Below are positions 1-7,588 of a stretch of DNA of 16,608 nt, piece by piece (position 1 is the first letter of the stretch; every line of letters starts with the position of its first letter). The stretch lies in assembly GCA_018969885.1 (NCBI GenBank), contig JAGWXN010000039.1, positions 1 through 16,608 of the forward strand, written 5' to 3'. Source of the DNA: Betaproteobacteria bacterium (lineage in GTDB: Bacteria; Pseudomonadota; Gammaproteobacteria; Burkholderiales; Burkholderiaceae). The notes under the pieces are model-generated. The model searched no databases. It had not been told where the DNA came from and saw nothing but the letters and a program-made list of their open reading frames with translations. A program made the translations under genes and the position numbers.

Positions 1-2
1 TC

Positions 3-1481
3 GCGTTCTCGCCCATTGTGCGCGAGGCGGGTGATCTAGCGAGCGCGCTCTTTGACGCGCGCGGCCGGATGGTCGCGCAAGCCAACACCGGGACGCCGGG
101 CCACATCAACTCGCTGGCCGCCGCGGGCGGCCATCTGCACCGGATGTTCAACGGCACGCTCGCGCCTGGCGATGTGCTGATCACCAATGATCCATGGCTC
201 TCGGCGGGGCATTTTTTTGATATCACCCTGTTCACGCCGGTGTTCCGCGATACGAGGCTGATTGGCTATCTCGGCTCGACCATTCATCACACCGACATCA
301 GCGGCTATGGCATCGGTGCAGGCGCACGTGACGTGCATGAGGAAGGTCTGTGGATTCCGCCGCTCAAATTCTTTGACGCTGGTAAGCCCAACGAAACCCT
401 GCACACCATGATCCGCCGCAATGTGCGCACACCCGATCATGTATTCGGGGATCTCGCCGCGCAGGTGTCATCGGGCAAGGCAGGCGGCGACCGTCTGATT
501 GCCATGTGCGAGCGCTACGGCCTTGATGATATCGAGCAGCTTTCAGAGGAGATCATCCGCCGCTCCGAAGAAGCCACGCGCGAGGCCATCCGAAAGCTCC
601 GGGCGGGCACCTTTCACGGTGAAAGCTCATTCGACGTGCCCGGCGGCGAAATCGTCACGCTCAAATCGGCTGTCACGATTGACACCGACCGCGGCGAGAT
701 CGTGATTGATTTTGCTGGCAGTTCGCCCGCCAGCCGCACCGGCATCAACGTGGTGATGAATTACACGCATGCCTATTCCACCTTCGCGATACGAAGCTGC
801 CTGAACCCTGATCTTCCCAACAATCACGGATCACTCGCGCCCATCATTGTGAAGGCGCCGCTTGGGTCAATCGTCAACTGCGAATATCCCTCACCCGTCA
901 ACGCAAGACATGTGGTCGGCATGTATACGCCGATGCCTATTCTGAAGGCGCTCTATCACGTGATGCCCGAGCGTGTGGTGGCCGAAGGTTCGGGTGCAGT
1001 CTGGACCATCCAGATCCACGGTAAGCGCGCAGACGGCACGCCCTTTACCTCGTCAATGTTCAATTATTCGGGTGGCATGGGGGCGCGGCTCACCAAACCT
1101 GGCCCGGCTGCCACCTGTTATCCCACCGGTGTCGCAGCAGTGCCTGTGGAAATTCTCGAAGCTGCGATGCCCATCGTGTTTGAGCGCAAGGAGCTGCGCC
1201 CGGGAAGCGGTGGCACGGGCCGTAGCCCTGGCGGTGACGGACAGTCAATTCAGTTTCGCATGCGCACGGATGCGCCCTGGGTTCTCAATGCTGTGCCCAG
1301 TCGTCTCGGTGACGGCCCCGAGGGTCTAGGCGGCGGCGGCGCGGGCGCCGGCGGGCATTTCACGGTGAACGGCAAACCCATCAGCACCGCAGGCAAGATC
1401 ACCCTCGCACCCGACGATGTCGTACTACTCGAAACTCCGGGTGGCGCGGGCTACGGCGCGCCATCGGCTCAATCCGTTTAA
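3..1481 (+). CDS. hyuB: N-methylhydantoinase B / oxoprolinase / acetone carboxylase alpha family protein (HyuB-like), 5' truncated
   Basis: Partial at the left edge. The reading frame is open to base 3 and reads AFSPIVREAGDLASALFDAR, which is internal HyuB sequence, so the GTG at 18 is not the start. 492 residues are visible; the family usually has about 520-590, so only a short N-terminus is missing. Seen: an early block with NTGTPGHINS, then LITNDPW and a SAGHFFDITL block, and the C-terminal family ending LLETPGGAGYG. The family forms the B (alpha) subunit of ATP-dependent enzymes that open hydantoins or 5-oxoproline or carboxylate ketones, working with a HyuA partner in the cytoplasm. HyuA is not in the window and probably lies just upstream. 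The next gene, a transporter binding protein, starts 43 bases downstream on the same strand, so the two are probably co-transcribed. The exact substrate cannot be told from the sequence; family assignment is firm. Confidence 0.93.
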   Translation, partial: AFSPIVREAGDLASALFDARGRMVAQANTGTPGHINSLAAAGGHLHRMFNGTLAPGDVLITNDPWLSAGHFFDITLFTPVFRDTRLIGYLGSTIHHTDISGYGIGAGARDVHEEGLWIPPLKFFDAGKPNETLHTMIRRNVRTPDHVFGDLAAQVSSGKAGGDRLIAMCERYGLDDIEQLSEEIIRRSEEATREAIRKLRAGTFHGESSFDVPGGEIVTLKSAVTIDTDRGEIVIDFAGSSPASRTGINVVMNYTHAYSTFAIRSCLNPDLPNNHGSLAPIIVKAPLGSIVNCEYPSPVNARHVVGMYTPMPILKALYHVMPERVVAEGSGAVWTIQIHGKRADGTPFTSSMFNYSGGMGARLTKPGPAATCYPTGVAAVPVEILEAAMPIVFERKELRPGSGGTGRSPGGDGQSIQFRMRTDAPWVLNAVPSRLGDGPEGLGGGGAGAGGHFTVNGKPISTAGKITLAPDDVVLLETPGGAGYGAPSAQSV

Positions 1482-1509
1482 TCAACCGGACCGGCTCAGC
1501 CCGGCCAGC

Positions 1510-1517
1510 AGGAGGAG
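1510..1517 (+). promoter_or_regulatory. Strong ribosome binding site that fixes the start of the binding-protein gene
   Basis: AGGAGGAG lies 7 bases before the ATG at 1525. The open frame continues upstream to another ATG at 1417, but that one lies inside hyuB and would place 36 charged residues before a textbook signal peptide. The site therefore decides for 1525. Confidence 0.8.
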
Positions 1518-1524
1518 ACTCGCA

Positions 1525-2658
1525 ATGAAGCAAATCGTGAAACTGAGCCTCATCGCGGCAGCCGCCGCGATCGCCGCCAGCGCGCATGCGCAGGGTGTCT
1601 ACAAGATCGGTATTGCGGCCGGACTTACCGGTTATGCGGCCACGGTCGATCGCGCCTGGACCGATGGCGTACGTGTGGCGGTCGACGTCGTAAACGCCGC
1701 GGGCGGCGTCAACGGCCGACGGCTGGAAGTGATCGTTGAAGACAACCGGAGCGAGCCCCAGGAGGCAGTCACCGTCTACAAGAAAATGATGTCCTCCGAC
1801 AAGGTGGACGCGTTCCTGTCGGGCTGCGTGTCGGCTGGTAACCTGGCGGCCGCTGGCATGGTGGCAAAGGCGCAGATCCCGATGGTGCTCTGCTCGATCC
1901 TGCCGCAAAACGCAGACCACGTGAAATGGGCGTTTTCCACGCTCCCGCCGGCCGGGTTCGAGGTGGCCAAGCGGATGGAGTTCCTCCAGCAAGACACCCA
2001 GATCCGCAAGGTGGGCGTGCTGCACGACCCCACACCCTACGCAAACCTGCAGAAGGGGTTCGCCGAAAAAAATGCTGCGAACTACGGTCTCACGCTGGCC
2101 GGGGTCGATCAATACAAACAGGATGATGCCGACCTGTCGGTACAGATCGGGAAAATGAATTCCAACGGGGCAGGCGCTGTACTCAAGATCGGTCTGGGCG
2201 GCACGACGCTCACCGCCGCCAAGAACATCAAGCAGCTGGGTCTGCCCATGTTGATGCTCACCTCGATCGAAGACCTCGCGGTCTTTCGACCCGTAGCCGA
2301 CGTGCTGGGTCCGCAGTTCTTCTTCGTAGCCGCGCCTTCGCAAATTGCCGACGCATTGCCCGCTGGTCCCCTGAAGGATGCCATCGGCGCCTTCATGACC
2401 CCCTGGAAGGCCAAGCACGGCGACCGCGACCCGAACTGGGCCGGCCGCGGCTGGGATGCGGTGATGATCACGGTCGCTGCTATCCGGAAAGCCAATTCAT
2501 TCGAAGGGCCGAAGGTGCGCGACGCCATTGAAACCATCACCGGTTTTCAGGGCACCACCGGCGTTTACAACTTCTCGCCTGCGGTTCACCAGGGGATCAC
2601 CGAGAACCCCTTCAAGATCGCGACCATCCGGGAGGGCAAGGTCGCGATCGTCAAGTAA
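1525..2658 (+). CDS. Liv-type ABC transporter periplasmic substrate-binding protein
   Basis: A 377-residue exported binding protein of the branched-chain amino acid / amide family (Peripla_BP_6 type). The start at 1525 gives a classic Sec signal peptide: MKQ then a hydrophobic alanine-rich core and ASAHA, with cleavage likely after residue 22 or so, before QGVYKIG. The mature protein begins with the family hallmark first strand YKIGIAAGLTGYAA, followed by GVRVAVDVVNAAGGVNGRRLEV and a long two-lobed fold running to the C-terminus. It captures the substrate in the periplasm and delivers it to the LivM/LivH channel encoded downstream. Members of this family bind branched-chain amino acids, amides, urea, aromatic acids and other small molecules, so the ligand is open. 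The hyuB neighbour suggests a cyclic amide, ketone or related compound (inference). Confidence 0.93.
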   Translation: MKQIVKLSLIAAAAAIAASAHAQGVYKIGIAAGLTGYAATVDRAWTDGVRVAVDVVNAAGGVNGRRLEVIVEDNRSEPQEAVTVYKKMMSSDKVDAFLSGCVSAGNLAAAGMVAKAQIPMVLCSILPQNADHVKWAFSTLPPAGFEVAKRMEFLQQDTQIRKVGVLHDPTPYANLQKGFAEKNAANYGLTLAGVDQYKQDDADLSVQIGKMNSNGAGAVLKIGLGGTTLTAAKNIKQLGLPMLMLTSIEDLAVFRPVADVLGPQFFFVAAPSQIADALPAGPLKDAIGAFMTPWKAKHGDRDPNWAGRGWDAVMITVAAIRKANSFEGPKVRDAIETITGFQGTTGVYNFSPAVHQGITENPFKIATIREGKVAIVK

Positions 2659-2679
2659 ACGGACAAGGCTCGGCAGCGC

Positions 2680-3426
2680 ATGACACCCGCTCTCACGCAA
2701 TCGAACGCCCCCGTGCTCGCGGTGCGCGGCCTCTCCGCGCGCTATGGCAACGTGCTTGCGCTCCGCCCGGTGGATCTGCACCTCGAGCGCGGAGAACTGG
2801 TGGCGGTGCTGGGGCCCAACGGCGCGGGCAAATCCACGCTGCTACGCGCGCTGATGGGGCTCACGCCAGGCAGTGGCCGGGTCGAGTTCGAAGGAAGCCC
2901 TCTACCCCGGAACGACCCTCGGGTGGTCACCCAGCGCGGCGTGGTGCTGGTGCCCGAGGGCCGCGGGGTATTTGGCCCCATGACCGTACGCGAAAACCTC
3001 GAACTCGGCGCCTACCTTCTGAAGCGAAACAGCGGCGAGTTCTCTGCCCGGCTGGACCGTGTGTTTGCGCTGCTGCCGCGACTGCGCGATCGCCAGACCC
3101 AACTGGCCGGGTCACTCTCGGGTGGCGAGCAGCAGATGCTTGCCATTGGCCGAGCGATGATGGCGGGGCCCAGGCTGCTCCTCCTCGACGAACCCTCGCT
3201 CGGCCTGGCACCGCGGCTTGCCGCAGAAATCATCGGTACGCTCGCCACGCTCAATCAGCAGGGGCTGCCCGTGCTCCTGGTGGAGCAACGCGCGCCCATG
3301 GCGCTCAAGATCGCACGCCGCGCCTACCTGATGGCCGTCGGCCGCATCGTCGCCGAGGTCACGCCCGACGAGATCGCCTCCCCGCATGACCTCGCCCGCT
3401 ATTACTTTTCACATGAATCCGTCTGA
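2680..3426 (+). CDS. livF: Liv-type ABC transporter ATP-binding protein, LivF-like
   Basis: 248 residues, the usual size for LivF. Visible motifs: Walker A GPNGAGKST at 45-53, the LivF-typical PEGRGVF block at 92-98, ABC signature LSGGEQQM at 146-153 and Walker B RLLLLDEP at 165-172. The switch region reads VEQR at 201-204; LivF proteins normally have VEQN here rather than the usual histidine, and this one carries Arg. The protein hydrolyses ATP on the cytoplasmic face to power import through LivM/LivH, as a heterodimer with LivG. It starts at ATG 2680, 21 bases after the binding-protein stop, and its 3' end overlaps the next permease gene. The N-terminal assignment to LivF rather than LivG rests on the PEGR block and the length. 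Confidence 0.92.
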   Translation: MTPALTQSNAPVLAVRGLSARYGNVLALRPVDLHLERGELVAVLGPNGAGKSTLLRALMGLTPGSGRVEFEGSPLPRNDPRVVTQRGVVLVPEGRGVFGPMTVRENLELGAYLLKRNSGEFSARLDRVFALLPRLRDRQTQLAGSLSGGEQQMLAIGRAMMAGPRLLLLDEPSLGLAPRLAAEIIGTLATLNQQGLPVLLVEQRAPMALKIARRAYLMAVGRIVAEVTPDEIASPHDLARYYFSHESV

Positions 3427-4378
3427 GCGCATCGGCACCGCGCTCAAGTCAGTCGGCTGGCTGGCCGGCGCAGCGTTGGTGATCTATGCATTCATTGATG
3501 GCGGCTATCTGGTCACCGTGCTTGGATTTGCTGCCATTTATGCCATCTTCGTGTCGGGGCTCAATTTCTTCATGGGCTACACCGGCCAGGTGTCGTTCGG
3601 GCAGAACGCCTTCGCAGCAATTGGGGGCTACACCTCGGCCGTGCTCACCACTGCCTTCGGATGGGGGGTATTTCCTGCCATGGCGCTGGGCATTGCCGCG
3701 GCTGCGCTACTGGCACTCCTGGTGGGCTTTCCGACATTGAGGCTACGCGGTCACTACCTTGCCATGGCCACGCTCGCCCTCGGCATGATCGTTCAGGAAA
3801 TCGCGGTGCAGTGGGACAGCGTCACCATGGGCTATACCGGCATTGCGGCCATCCCCGCACTCGGTGCCTGGGGCCACGAACTCCCTAGCGATCGCTGGCA
3901 ACTTGCCGCGCTCCTTGTTGCGCTTGCACTGTGTCTGGGGGTGGCCTCGCGGCTTAAACACTCAAGGCTCGGGCAGGCACTGGCCGCCATCGCCGGTTCT
4001 GAAGACGCTGCACGGGCGCTTGGCATCGACGTCGCCCGGTACAAACTGATCGCGTTTGTGATCGCGGCAATCTATGCCGCTTTTGCGGGCTCACTCTTTG
4101 CGCACTTTGTCGGATTTGTGAGCCCCGAGGTGTTCGGACTACACATGGTGGTGCTCGGCTTCACCATGCTTTATGTGGGCGGTATCGGTACCGTGGCGGG
4201 CCCGATGGTGGGGGCGCTCATCATCAGCCTTCTTCCCGAGACCTTCCGCGGCTTCAAGGAATTCCAGGATCTTGCTTACGGTGCCGCGCTCATCCTGATC
4301 CTCATCTACGCACCCCGGGGCCTTGCCTCGCTGATTCGCCGCTGGCGGCTCCGCCGACCCGATCAGGAGTCCCCGTGA
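3413..4378 (+). CDS. livM: Liv-type ABC transporter permease, LivM-like
   Basis: Inner-membrane permease of about 321 residues with many hydrophobic spans (about 8-9 by eye). Diagnostic LivM blocks are GYTGQVSFGQNAF at 55-67 and GGIGTVAGPMVGAL near 256-269; the C-terminus ends in a short basic tail. It forms the translocation channel with LivH. Two in-frame ATG codons, 3386 and 3413, both lie inside the end of livF (41 or 14 base overlap). I prefer 3413 because the shorter protein begins like family members and the overlap is more usual. Neither has a clear ribosome binding site, so translation is probably coupled to livF. The stop overlaps the start of the following livG gene. Confidence 0.88.
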   Translation: MNPSERIGTALKSVGWLAGAALVIYAFIDGGYLVTVLGFAAIYAIFVSGLNFFMGYTGQVSFGQNAFAAIGGYTSAVLTTAFGWGVFPAMALGIAAAALLALLVGFPTLRLRGHYLAMATLALGMIVQEIAVQWDSVTMGYTGIAAIPALGAWGHELPSDRWQLAALLVALALCLGVASRLKHSRLGQALAAIAGSEDAARALGIDVARYKLIAFVIAAIYAAFAGSLFAHFVGFVSPEVFGLHMVVLGFTMLYVGGIGTVAGPMVGALIISLLPETFRGFKEFQDLAYGAALILILIYAPRGLASLIRRWRLRRPDQESP

Positions 4379-5172
4379 CAACGCTCCTGGAGGTCCGCGA
4401 TCTCACCCAGCGCTTTGGCGGCCTCACTGCGGTCGACCAGGTGAGCTTTGGCATTGAAGCAGGCCGCGTAAGCGCGGTCATCGGCCCCAACGGGGCGGGC
4501 AAGACCACGCTCTTTAACCTCATCTCTGGCTTTCAGCGTCCAGTGAGCGGCAGCATTCACTTCGAGGGCCGCGATATTACCGGGCTTGCGCCGCACCGGA
4601 TCGCCGCAGAAGGACTGGTCCGCACCTTTCAGCTTGTGCAATTGTTTAGCGAACTCACCGCCCGTCAGAACGTAGAGGCCGGTTGCCACCTTCGCGGGCG
4701 GGGCGGGGTGTGGGCCGCGCTCAGCCGGCATCGACGGGCTCGTGAAGAGCTGGCCGACTCGGCTCGGGTCGCGCAGGAACTGCTCGCTTTTGTCGGACTC
4801 GATTCACGCGCCGAGACCGAGGCAGGCGCGCTGACCTACGGTCAGCAGCGGCTGCTCGAGGTGGCGCGAGCACTGGCCGCAGGCCCTCGACTCCTGCTTC
4901 TCGATGAACCAGCGGCGGGGCTGAATGCCATCGAAACCGATGCGCTCGCCGATACCATCGGACGCATCATCGCCCGCGGCACCACGGTGCTGCTGATCGA
5001 ACACGACATGAATCTTGTGATGCGCGTGGCAAGCCATATTGTGGTGCTCGATTTTGGAAGAAAGATCGCTGAAGGCACGCCCGATCAGATCCAGCAGGAT
5101 CCGGCTGTACTCGAAGCCTATCTCGGGGGTGCTGACCTTTCCCCCGCCATCGCTCAGGACGCGGGGGCCTGA
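4375..5172 (+). CDS. livG: Liv-type ABC transporter ATP-binding protein, LivG-like
   Basis: 265 residues beginning at GTG 4375, which overlaps the livM stop in a GTGA junction; AGGAG at 4365-4369 sits 5 bases upstream. Motifs: Walker A GPNGAGKTT at 37-45, the LivG-type VRTFQ at 82-86, signature LTYGQQR at 153-159, Walker B LLLLDEP at 173-179, and the switch histidine H210 in LLIEHDMNLVM. The IEHDM form and the LTYGQQ signature identify LivG rather than LivF. It pairs with the upstream LivF to drive the importer. The C-terminal tail GTPDQIQQDPAVLEAYLG is normal for the family. The overlap on one side and the 3-base gap on the other show tight operon coupling. Confidence 0.93.
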   Translation: MTTLLEVRDLTQRFGGLTAVDQVSFGIEAGRVSAVIGPNGAGKTTLFNLISGFQRPVSGSIHFEGRDITGLAPHRIAAEGLVRTFQLVQLFSELTARQNVEAGCHLRGRGGVWAALSRHRRAREELADSARVAQELLAFVGLDSRAETEAGALTYGQQRLLEVARALAAGPRLLLLDEPAAGLNAIETDALADTIGRIIARGTTVLLIEHDMNLVMRVASHIVVLDFGRKIAEGTPDQIQQDPAVLEAYLGGADLSPAIAQDAGA

Positions 5173-5175
5173 ACC

Positions 5176-6051
5176 GTGGACATCACACTGGTCATTCAGA
5201 CCGTCATTTCGGGAATCGGTACCGGCATCATTTACGGCCTCATCGGGATCGGTTTCTGCGTGATCTACAACGCCTCGGGGATCGTCAATTTCGCACAGGG
5301 CATGTTTGTGATGCTGGGCGGCATGGTGACCCATGCACTCCTCACCCACGCCGGGCTGCCCCTTGCGCTCGCCATTCCGCTCACGATCGTGCTCGCCGCT
5401 GCGCTTGGCATTGCGGTGGACCGATTGGTGGTGCAACCCCTCTGGCGACGCAACGCCACCATGTTCGTCATGATTCTTGCCACCCTGGCCGCACAGATCG
5501 TGGTGGAGCGCCTCACGCTGATGATCGCAGGCGATCAGCCGCGAACCTTTTCGGGGTTCACCACTGCTGCGCCCTGGAAGATTTCGGGCATTGCAATCAG
5601 TCCGCAGCTGGTGTGGATCGCGGGCGCGTCGCTGGTGCTGGTGGCCGGGCTGGCATTGTTCTTTGCACGCACCCGAACCGGGCGTGCGATGCGCGCCTGC
5701 GCAATCAACCGCGAGGCGGCGGCGCTGCAGGGTATTCCAGTCTCGCGCATGCTCGCCCTGTCCTTTGCGCTATCGGCTGCGCTCGGCGCGATAGCCGGCA
5801 TTCTCATCACTCCCACGCAATACACCGCATTCAACGTGGGCGTTCCGTTTGCCATCTCGGGATTCATCGCTGCCATTCTGGGCGGGTTCGGCAACGCGGC
5901 GGGCGCCTTCGCAGGCGGCATCATGCTGGGCGTTGCGCAGGCGCTCGCCATTGTGCTGTTCGGCGCTGGCTTCAAAAACGTTGCAGCACTCTCGATCCTC
6001 TTGATTTTCCTGCTCGCAAGGCCGCAGGGTCTGTTTGGCAAAGCGCATTGA
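5176..6051 (+). CDS. livH: Liv-type ABC transporter permease, LivH-like
   Basis: 291 residues starting at GTG 5176, only 3 bases after the livG stop. Highly hydrophobic, about 8 membrane spans by eye. The N-terminal block ASGIVNFAQGMFVMLGG (33-49) and the C-terminal GGFGNAAGAFAGGIMLG (about 235-251), then LLARPQGLFGK at the end, are the standard LivH landmarks. It forms the second half of the channel with LivM. The start has no strong ribosome binding site, consistent with coupling to livG. Placement as the last transporter gene (order K-F-M-G-H) differs from the common H-M-G-F order. The open frame that begins at 5613 in another frame is a shadow, apart from its 3' end, which is the cupin gene. 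Confidence 0.92.
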   Translation: MDITLVIQTVISGIGTGIIYGLIGIGFCVIYNASGIVNFAQGMFVMLGGMVTHALLTHAGLPLALAIPLTIVLAAALGIAVDRLVVQPLWRRNATMFVMILATLAAQIVVERLTLMIAGDQPRTFSGFTTAAPWKISGIAISPQLVWIAGASLVLVAGLALFFARTRTGRAMRACAINREAAALQGIPVSRMLALSFALSAALGAIAGILITPTQYTAFNVGVPFAISGFIAAILGGFGNAAGAFAGGIMLGVAQALAIVLFGAGFKNVAALSILLIFLLARPQGLFGKAH

Positions 6052-6059
6052 TCCACTCT

Positions 6060-6063
6060 GGAG
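6060..6063 (+). promoter_or_regulatory. Ribosome binding site deciding the cupin start
   Basis: GGAG lies 8 bases before the ATG at 6072. The same frame stays open back to 5613 inside livH, so this site and the cupin domain boundary are the reasons for choosing 6072. Confidence 0.65.
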
Positions 6064-6071
6064 ACAAGTTC

Positions 6072-6404
6072 ATGAATCTGCACCAGGTTGACTGGAACGC
6101 CATCGACTGGAAGCCGGTCCGCGAAGGCGTTGATCGAAAGTCTTTCTCGGGTACCGGCTGCACGCTGGCGCTACACCGGCTCATGCCCGGTCACGAGCCC
6201 AAGCCCCACCAGCATCCGCACGAGCAGGTGGTCTACATCCTCGCTGGACGGATCCGTTTTCATGTCGGGGAGGCAGTGACTGAGCTTGGCGCAGGCGGGC
6301 TCCTGCGGGTCCCCCCCAATACCATGCACTGGGGTGAAGTGCTGGGCGATGAGCCCGTGCTCAATCTAGACGTGTTCACGCCGCACCGCCCCGAGTACGA
6401 CTGA
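6072..6404 (+). CDS. Small single-domain cupin protein
   Basis: 110 residues, one complete cupin barrel. Cupin motif 1 is visible as PGHEPKPHQHPHEQVVYILAG (39-59 region), giving candidate metal ligands H46, H48 and Q52, with H50 and E51 beside them. Motif 2 supplies PPNTMHW with H86. This pattern is that of small metal-binding cupins, which may be enzymes or ligand-sensing proteins. There is no signal peptide, so it is cytoplasmic. It starts 20 bases after livH on the same strand and is most likely the last gene of the hydantoinase/Liv operon, suggesting a part in handling the imported compound, for example isomerisation, lyase or dioxygenase chemistry. That role is inference; the family alone does not set a reaction. 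Confidence 0.87.
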   Translation: MNLHQVDWNAIDWKPVREGVDRKSFSGTGCTLALHRLMPGHEPKPHQHPHEQVVYILAGRIRFHVGEAVTELGAGGLLRVPPNTMHWGEVLGDEPVLNLDVFTPHRPEYD

Positions 6405-6427
6405 AACACCGCCCGCACGCCGAGTGC

Positions 6428-6461
6428 GCCCGCCGATCAGAATCTGGCGGGCAAACCCGCC
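6428..6461. repeat. Three-arm set of mutually exclusive hairpins, with 10-base direct repeat
   Basis: GCCCGCC (6428-6434) can pair with GGCGGGC (6446-6452) around an 11-base loop. The same GGCGGG (6446-6451) can instead pair with CCCGCC (6456-6461) around a CAAA loop. The two CCCGCC arms are part of a direct repeat CCCGCCGATC at 6429-6438 and 6456-6465. No T run follows on the + strand, so it is not a standard terminator. It sits between the cupin stop and the barrel-protein gene and could be a transcript end, an attenuator-like switch or chance in GC-rich DNA. Confidence 0.4.
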
Positions 6462-6480
6462 GATCGTCATCGCTGATCGT

Positions 6481-6509
6481 CTGACGTACCGGGTCGGATC
6501 AAGTATCGC
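6481..6509 (+). promoter_or_regulatory. Weak candidate promoter for the barrel-protein gene
   Basis: CTGACG (6481-6486), a 17-base spacer and TATCGC (6504-6509) resemble a weak sigma70 promoter about 57 bases before the ATG at 6566. The -10 matches the consensus at only three positions, so this is a tentative call. Confidence 0.2.
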
Positions 6510-6552
6510 CCGGGCACTCACCCCGAAGCTTTGTCGCTTCACGACACGCTTC

Positions 6553-6560
6553 GAGGGAGA
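6553..6560 (+). promoter_or_regulatory. Ribosome binding site of the barrel-protein gene
   Basis: GAGGGAGA ends 5 bases before ATG 6566 and supports that start. Confidence 0.6.
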
Positions 6561-6565
6561 ACCCG

Positions 6566-7579
6566 ATGAGCTCCGATATCAGACTGAAGGCGGCCGCGCA
6601 CCGCCGCGCGATGTGGGTCACCGCGCTCGTGTTTGCGACGGCGATCGGAACCGGCCTCTTGGTGACCGATTGCGGTGGGCGAGGCAATAACAATCACGCA
6701 AACGGCGCATCCACAAGCGGTGCGAGCCAGGCAGGCTCGAACGGCAGTGAACCGGTTCTCACTGCCCAAACGGCTGTGGCGGCCGCCGCATTGACGCCGG
6801 TCCCCACACCGCTTTACGGTGTGACCATTGACGACATCAGCGAACTGCCGGCAATCATCGAGTCGTTACAGCGCCTATCCCGTAAGCCCACCGCCCGTAT
6901 CGTCTTTGACGAAACCGTCGGACCGGCCTACTACCGCAAGGCGGCGATCGCCATGTCGCAGGTGAGCTATCTGATGGGCGAGATCCTCGACTCAGCTTAT
7001 GTGCGGCGGATCAGCGTGAATGGCTATCTCAATCGCACCACGCGTTACCTCGACTCGATGGGCGACATCGTGCATATCTGGGAGGTGGGCAACGAGGTGA
7101 ACGGAGAATGGCTGGGCACCACCTCGAGCGTGGTGGCGAAAATCAGTGGTGCCTACGACCTGGTGAAGGCGCGCGGCAAAGTCACTGCGCTCACGCTTTA
7201 CTACAACGAGGAATGCTGGTCGAGGCGGGCGAACGAAATGTTCACCTGGGCTCAGGCCAATATTCCAGCCAGAATGAAGCAGGGTCTGGACTATGTGCTG
7301 ATCAGCTACTACGAGGAGGACTGTAACGACCTGCGGCCCGATTGGCCCACCGTGTTCGCAAAGCTCGCCGCAATGTTTCCCAATTCGAAGATCGGGTTTG
7401 GCGAAGTGGGCACCAGTGATCCGGCCCGCAAGGCCGAAACACTCCAGCGCTACTACACCATGAAGATTGATCAGCCCAATTACATCGGCGGTCATTTCTG
7501 GTGGTACTACCGCGAAGATATGGTGCCCTGGACGCTGCCTCTCTGGAGCGTACTCAACACCGCCATCCAGTCGCCATAG
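6566..7579 (+). CDS. Predicted exported (beta/alpha)8-barrel protein, clan GH-A glycosidase-like
   Basis: 337 residues. N-terminus: basic start, hydrophobic span about 16-34, then a Gly/Asn/Ser/Ala-rich linker (about 37-63), typical of an exported or membrane-anchored protein. C36 follows the hydrophobic span but the preceding VTD is a poor lipobox, so lipidation is uncertain. The rest reads as eight strand/helix units: LYGVTIDD, ARIVFDE, YLMGEIL, HIWEVGNEVN, ALTLYYNEEC, YVLISYYEEDC, KIGFGEVG and IGGHFWWYY. N176-E177 at the end of strand 4 and E280 at the end of strand 7 match the acid/base and nucleophile positions of clan GH-A; W312-W313 lies on strand 8. C217 and C253, at the ends of neighbouring strands 5 and 6, could form a disulfide. 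I do not recognise the family or substrate. Fold assignment is by motif reading, not a search. Confidence 0.78.
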   Translation: MSSDIRLKAAAHRRAMWVTALVFATAIGTGLLVTDCGGRGNNNHANGASTSGASQAGSNGSEPVLTAQTAVAAAALTPVPTPLYGVTIDDISELPAIIESLQRLSRKPTARIVFDETVGPAYYRKAAIAMSQVSYLMGEILDSAYVRRISVNGYLNRTTRYLDSMGDIVHIWEVGNEVNGEWLGTTSSVVAKISGAYDLVKARGKVTALTLYYNEECWSRRANEMFTWAQANIPARMKQGLDYVLISYYEEDCNDLRPDWPTVFAKLAAMFPNSKIGFGEVGTSDPARKAETLQRYYTMKIDQPNYIGGHFWWYYREDMVPWTLPLWSVLNTAIQSP

Positions 7580-7588
7580 TCGGAGAAC

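Noticed and set aside
1417..1524. Upstream ATG 1417 as start of the binding protein
   Set aside because: It lies within hyuB, would bury the signal peptide behind 36 residues, and the strong AGGAGGAG site belongs to ATG 1525.
1399..2418. 339-codon open frame on the minus strand opposite the binding-protein gene
   Set aside because: It is antisense to a clear signal-peptide binding protein, has no recognisable domain and a Gly/His/Arg-rich composition typical of shadow frames in GC-rich DNA.
5613..6071. Long 5' extension of the cupin frame into livH
   Set aside because: This part is Arg/His-rich, overlaps livH in another frame, and the cupin domain with its own GGAG site begins at 6072.
6424..6690. 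88-codon plus-strand frame before and into the barrel-protein gene
   Set aside because: It overlaps the supported start at 6566 in another frame and has no ribosome binding site or motif.
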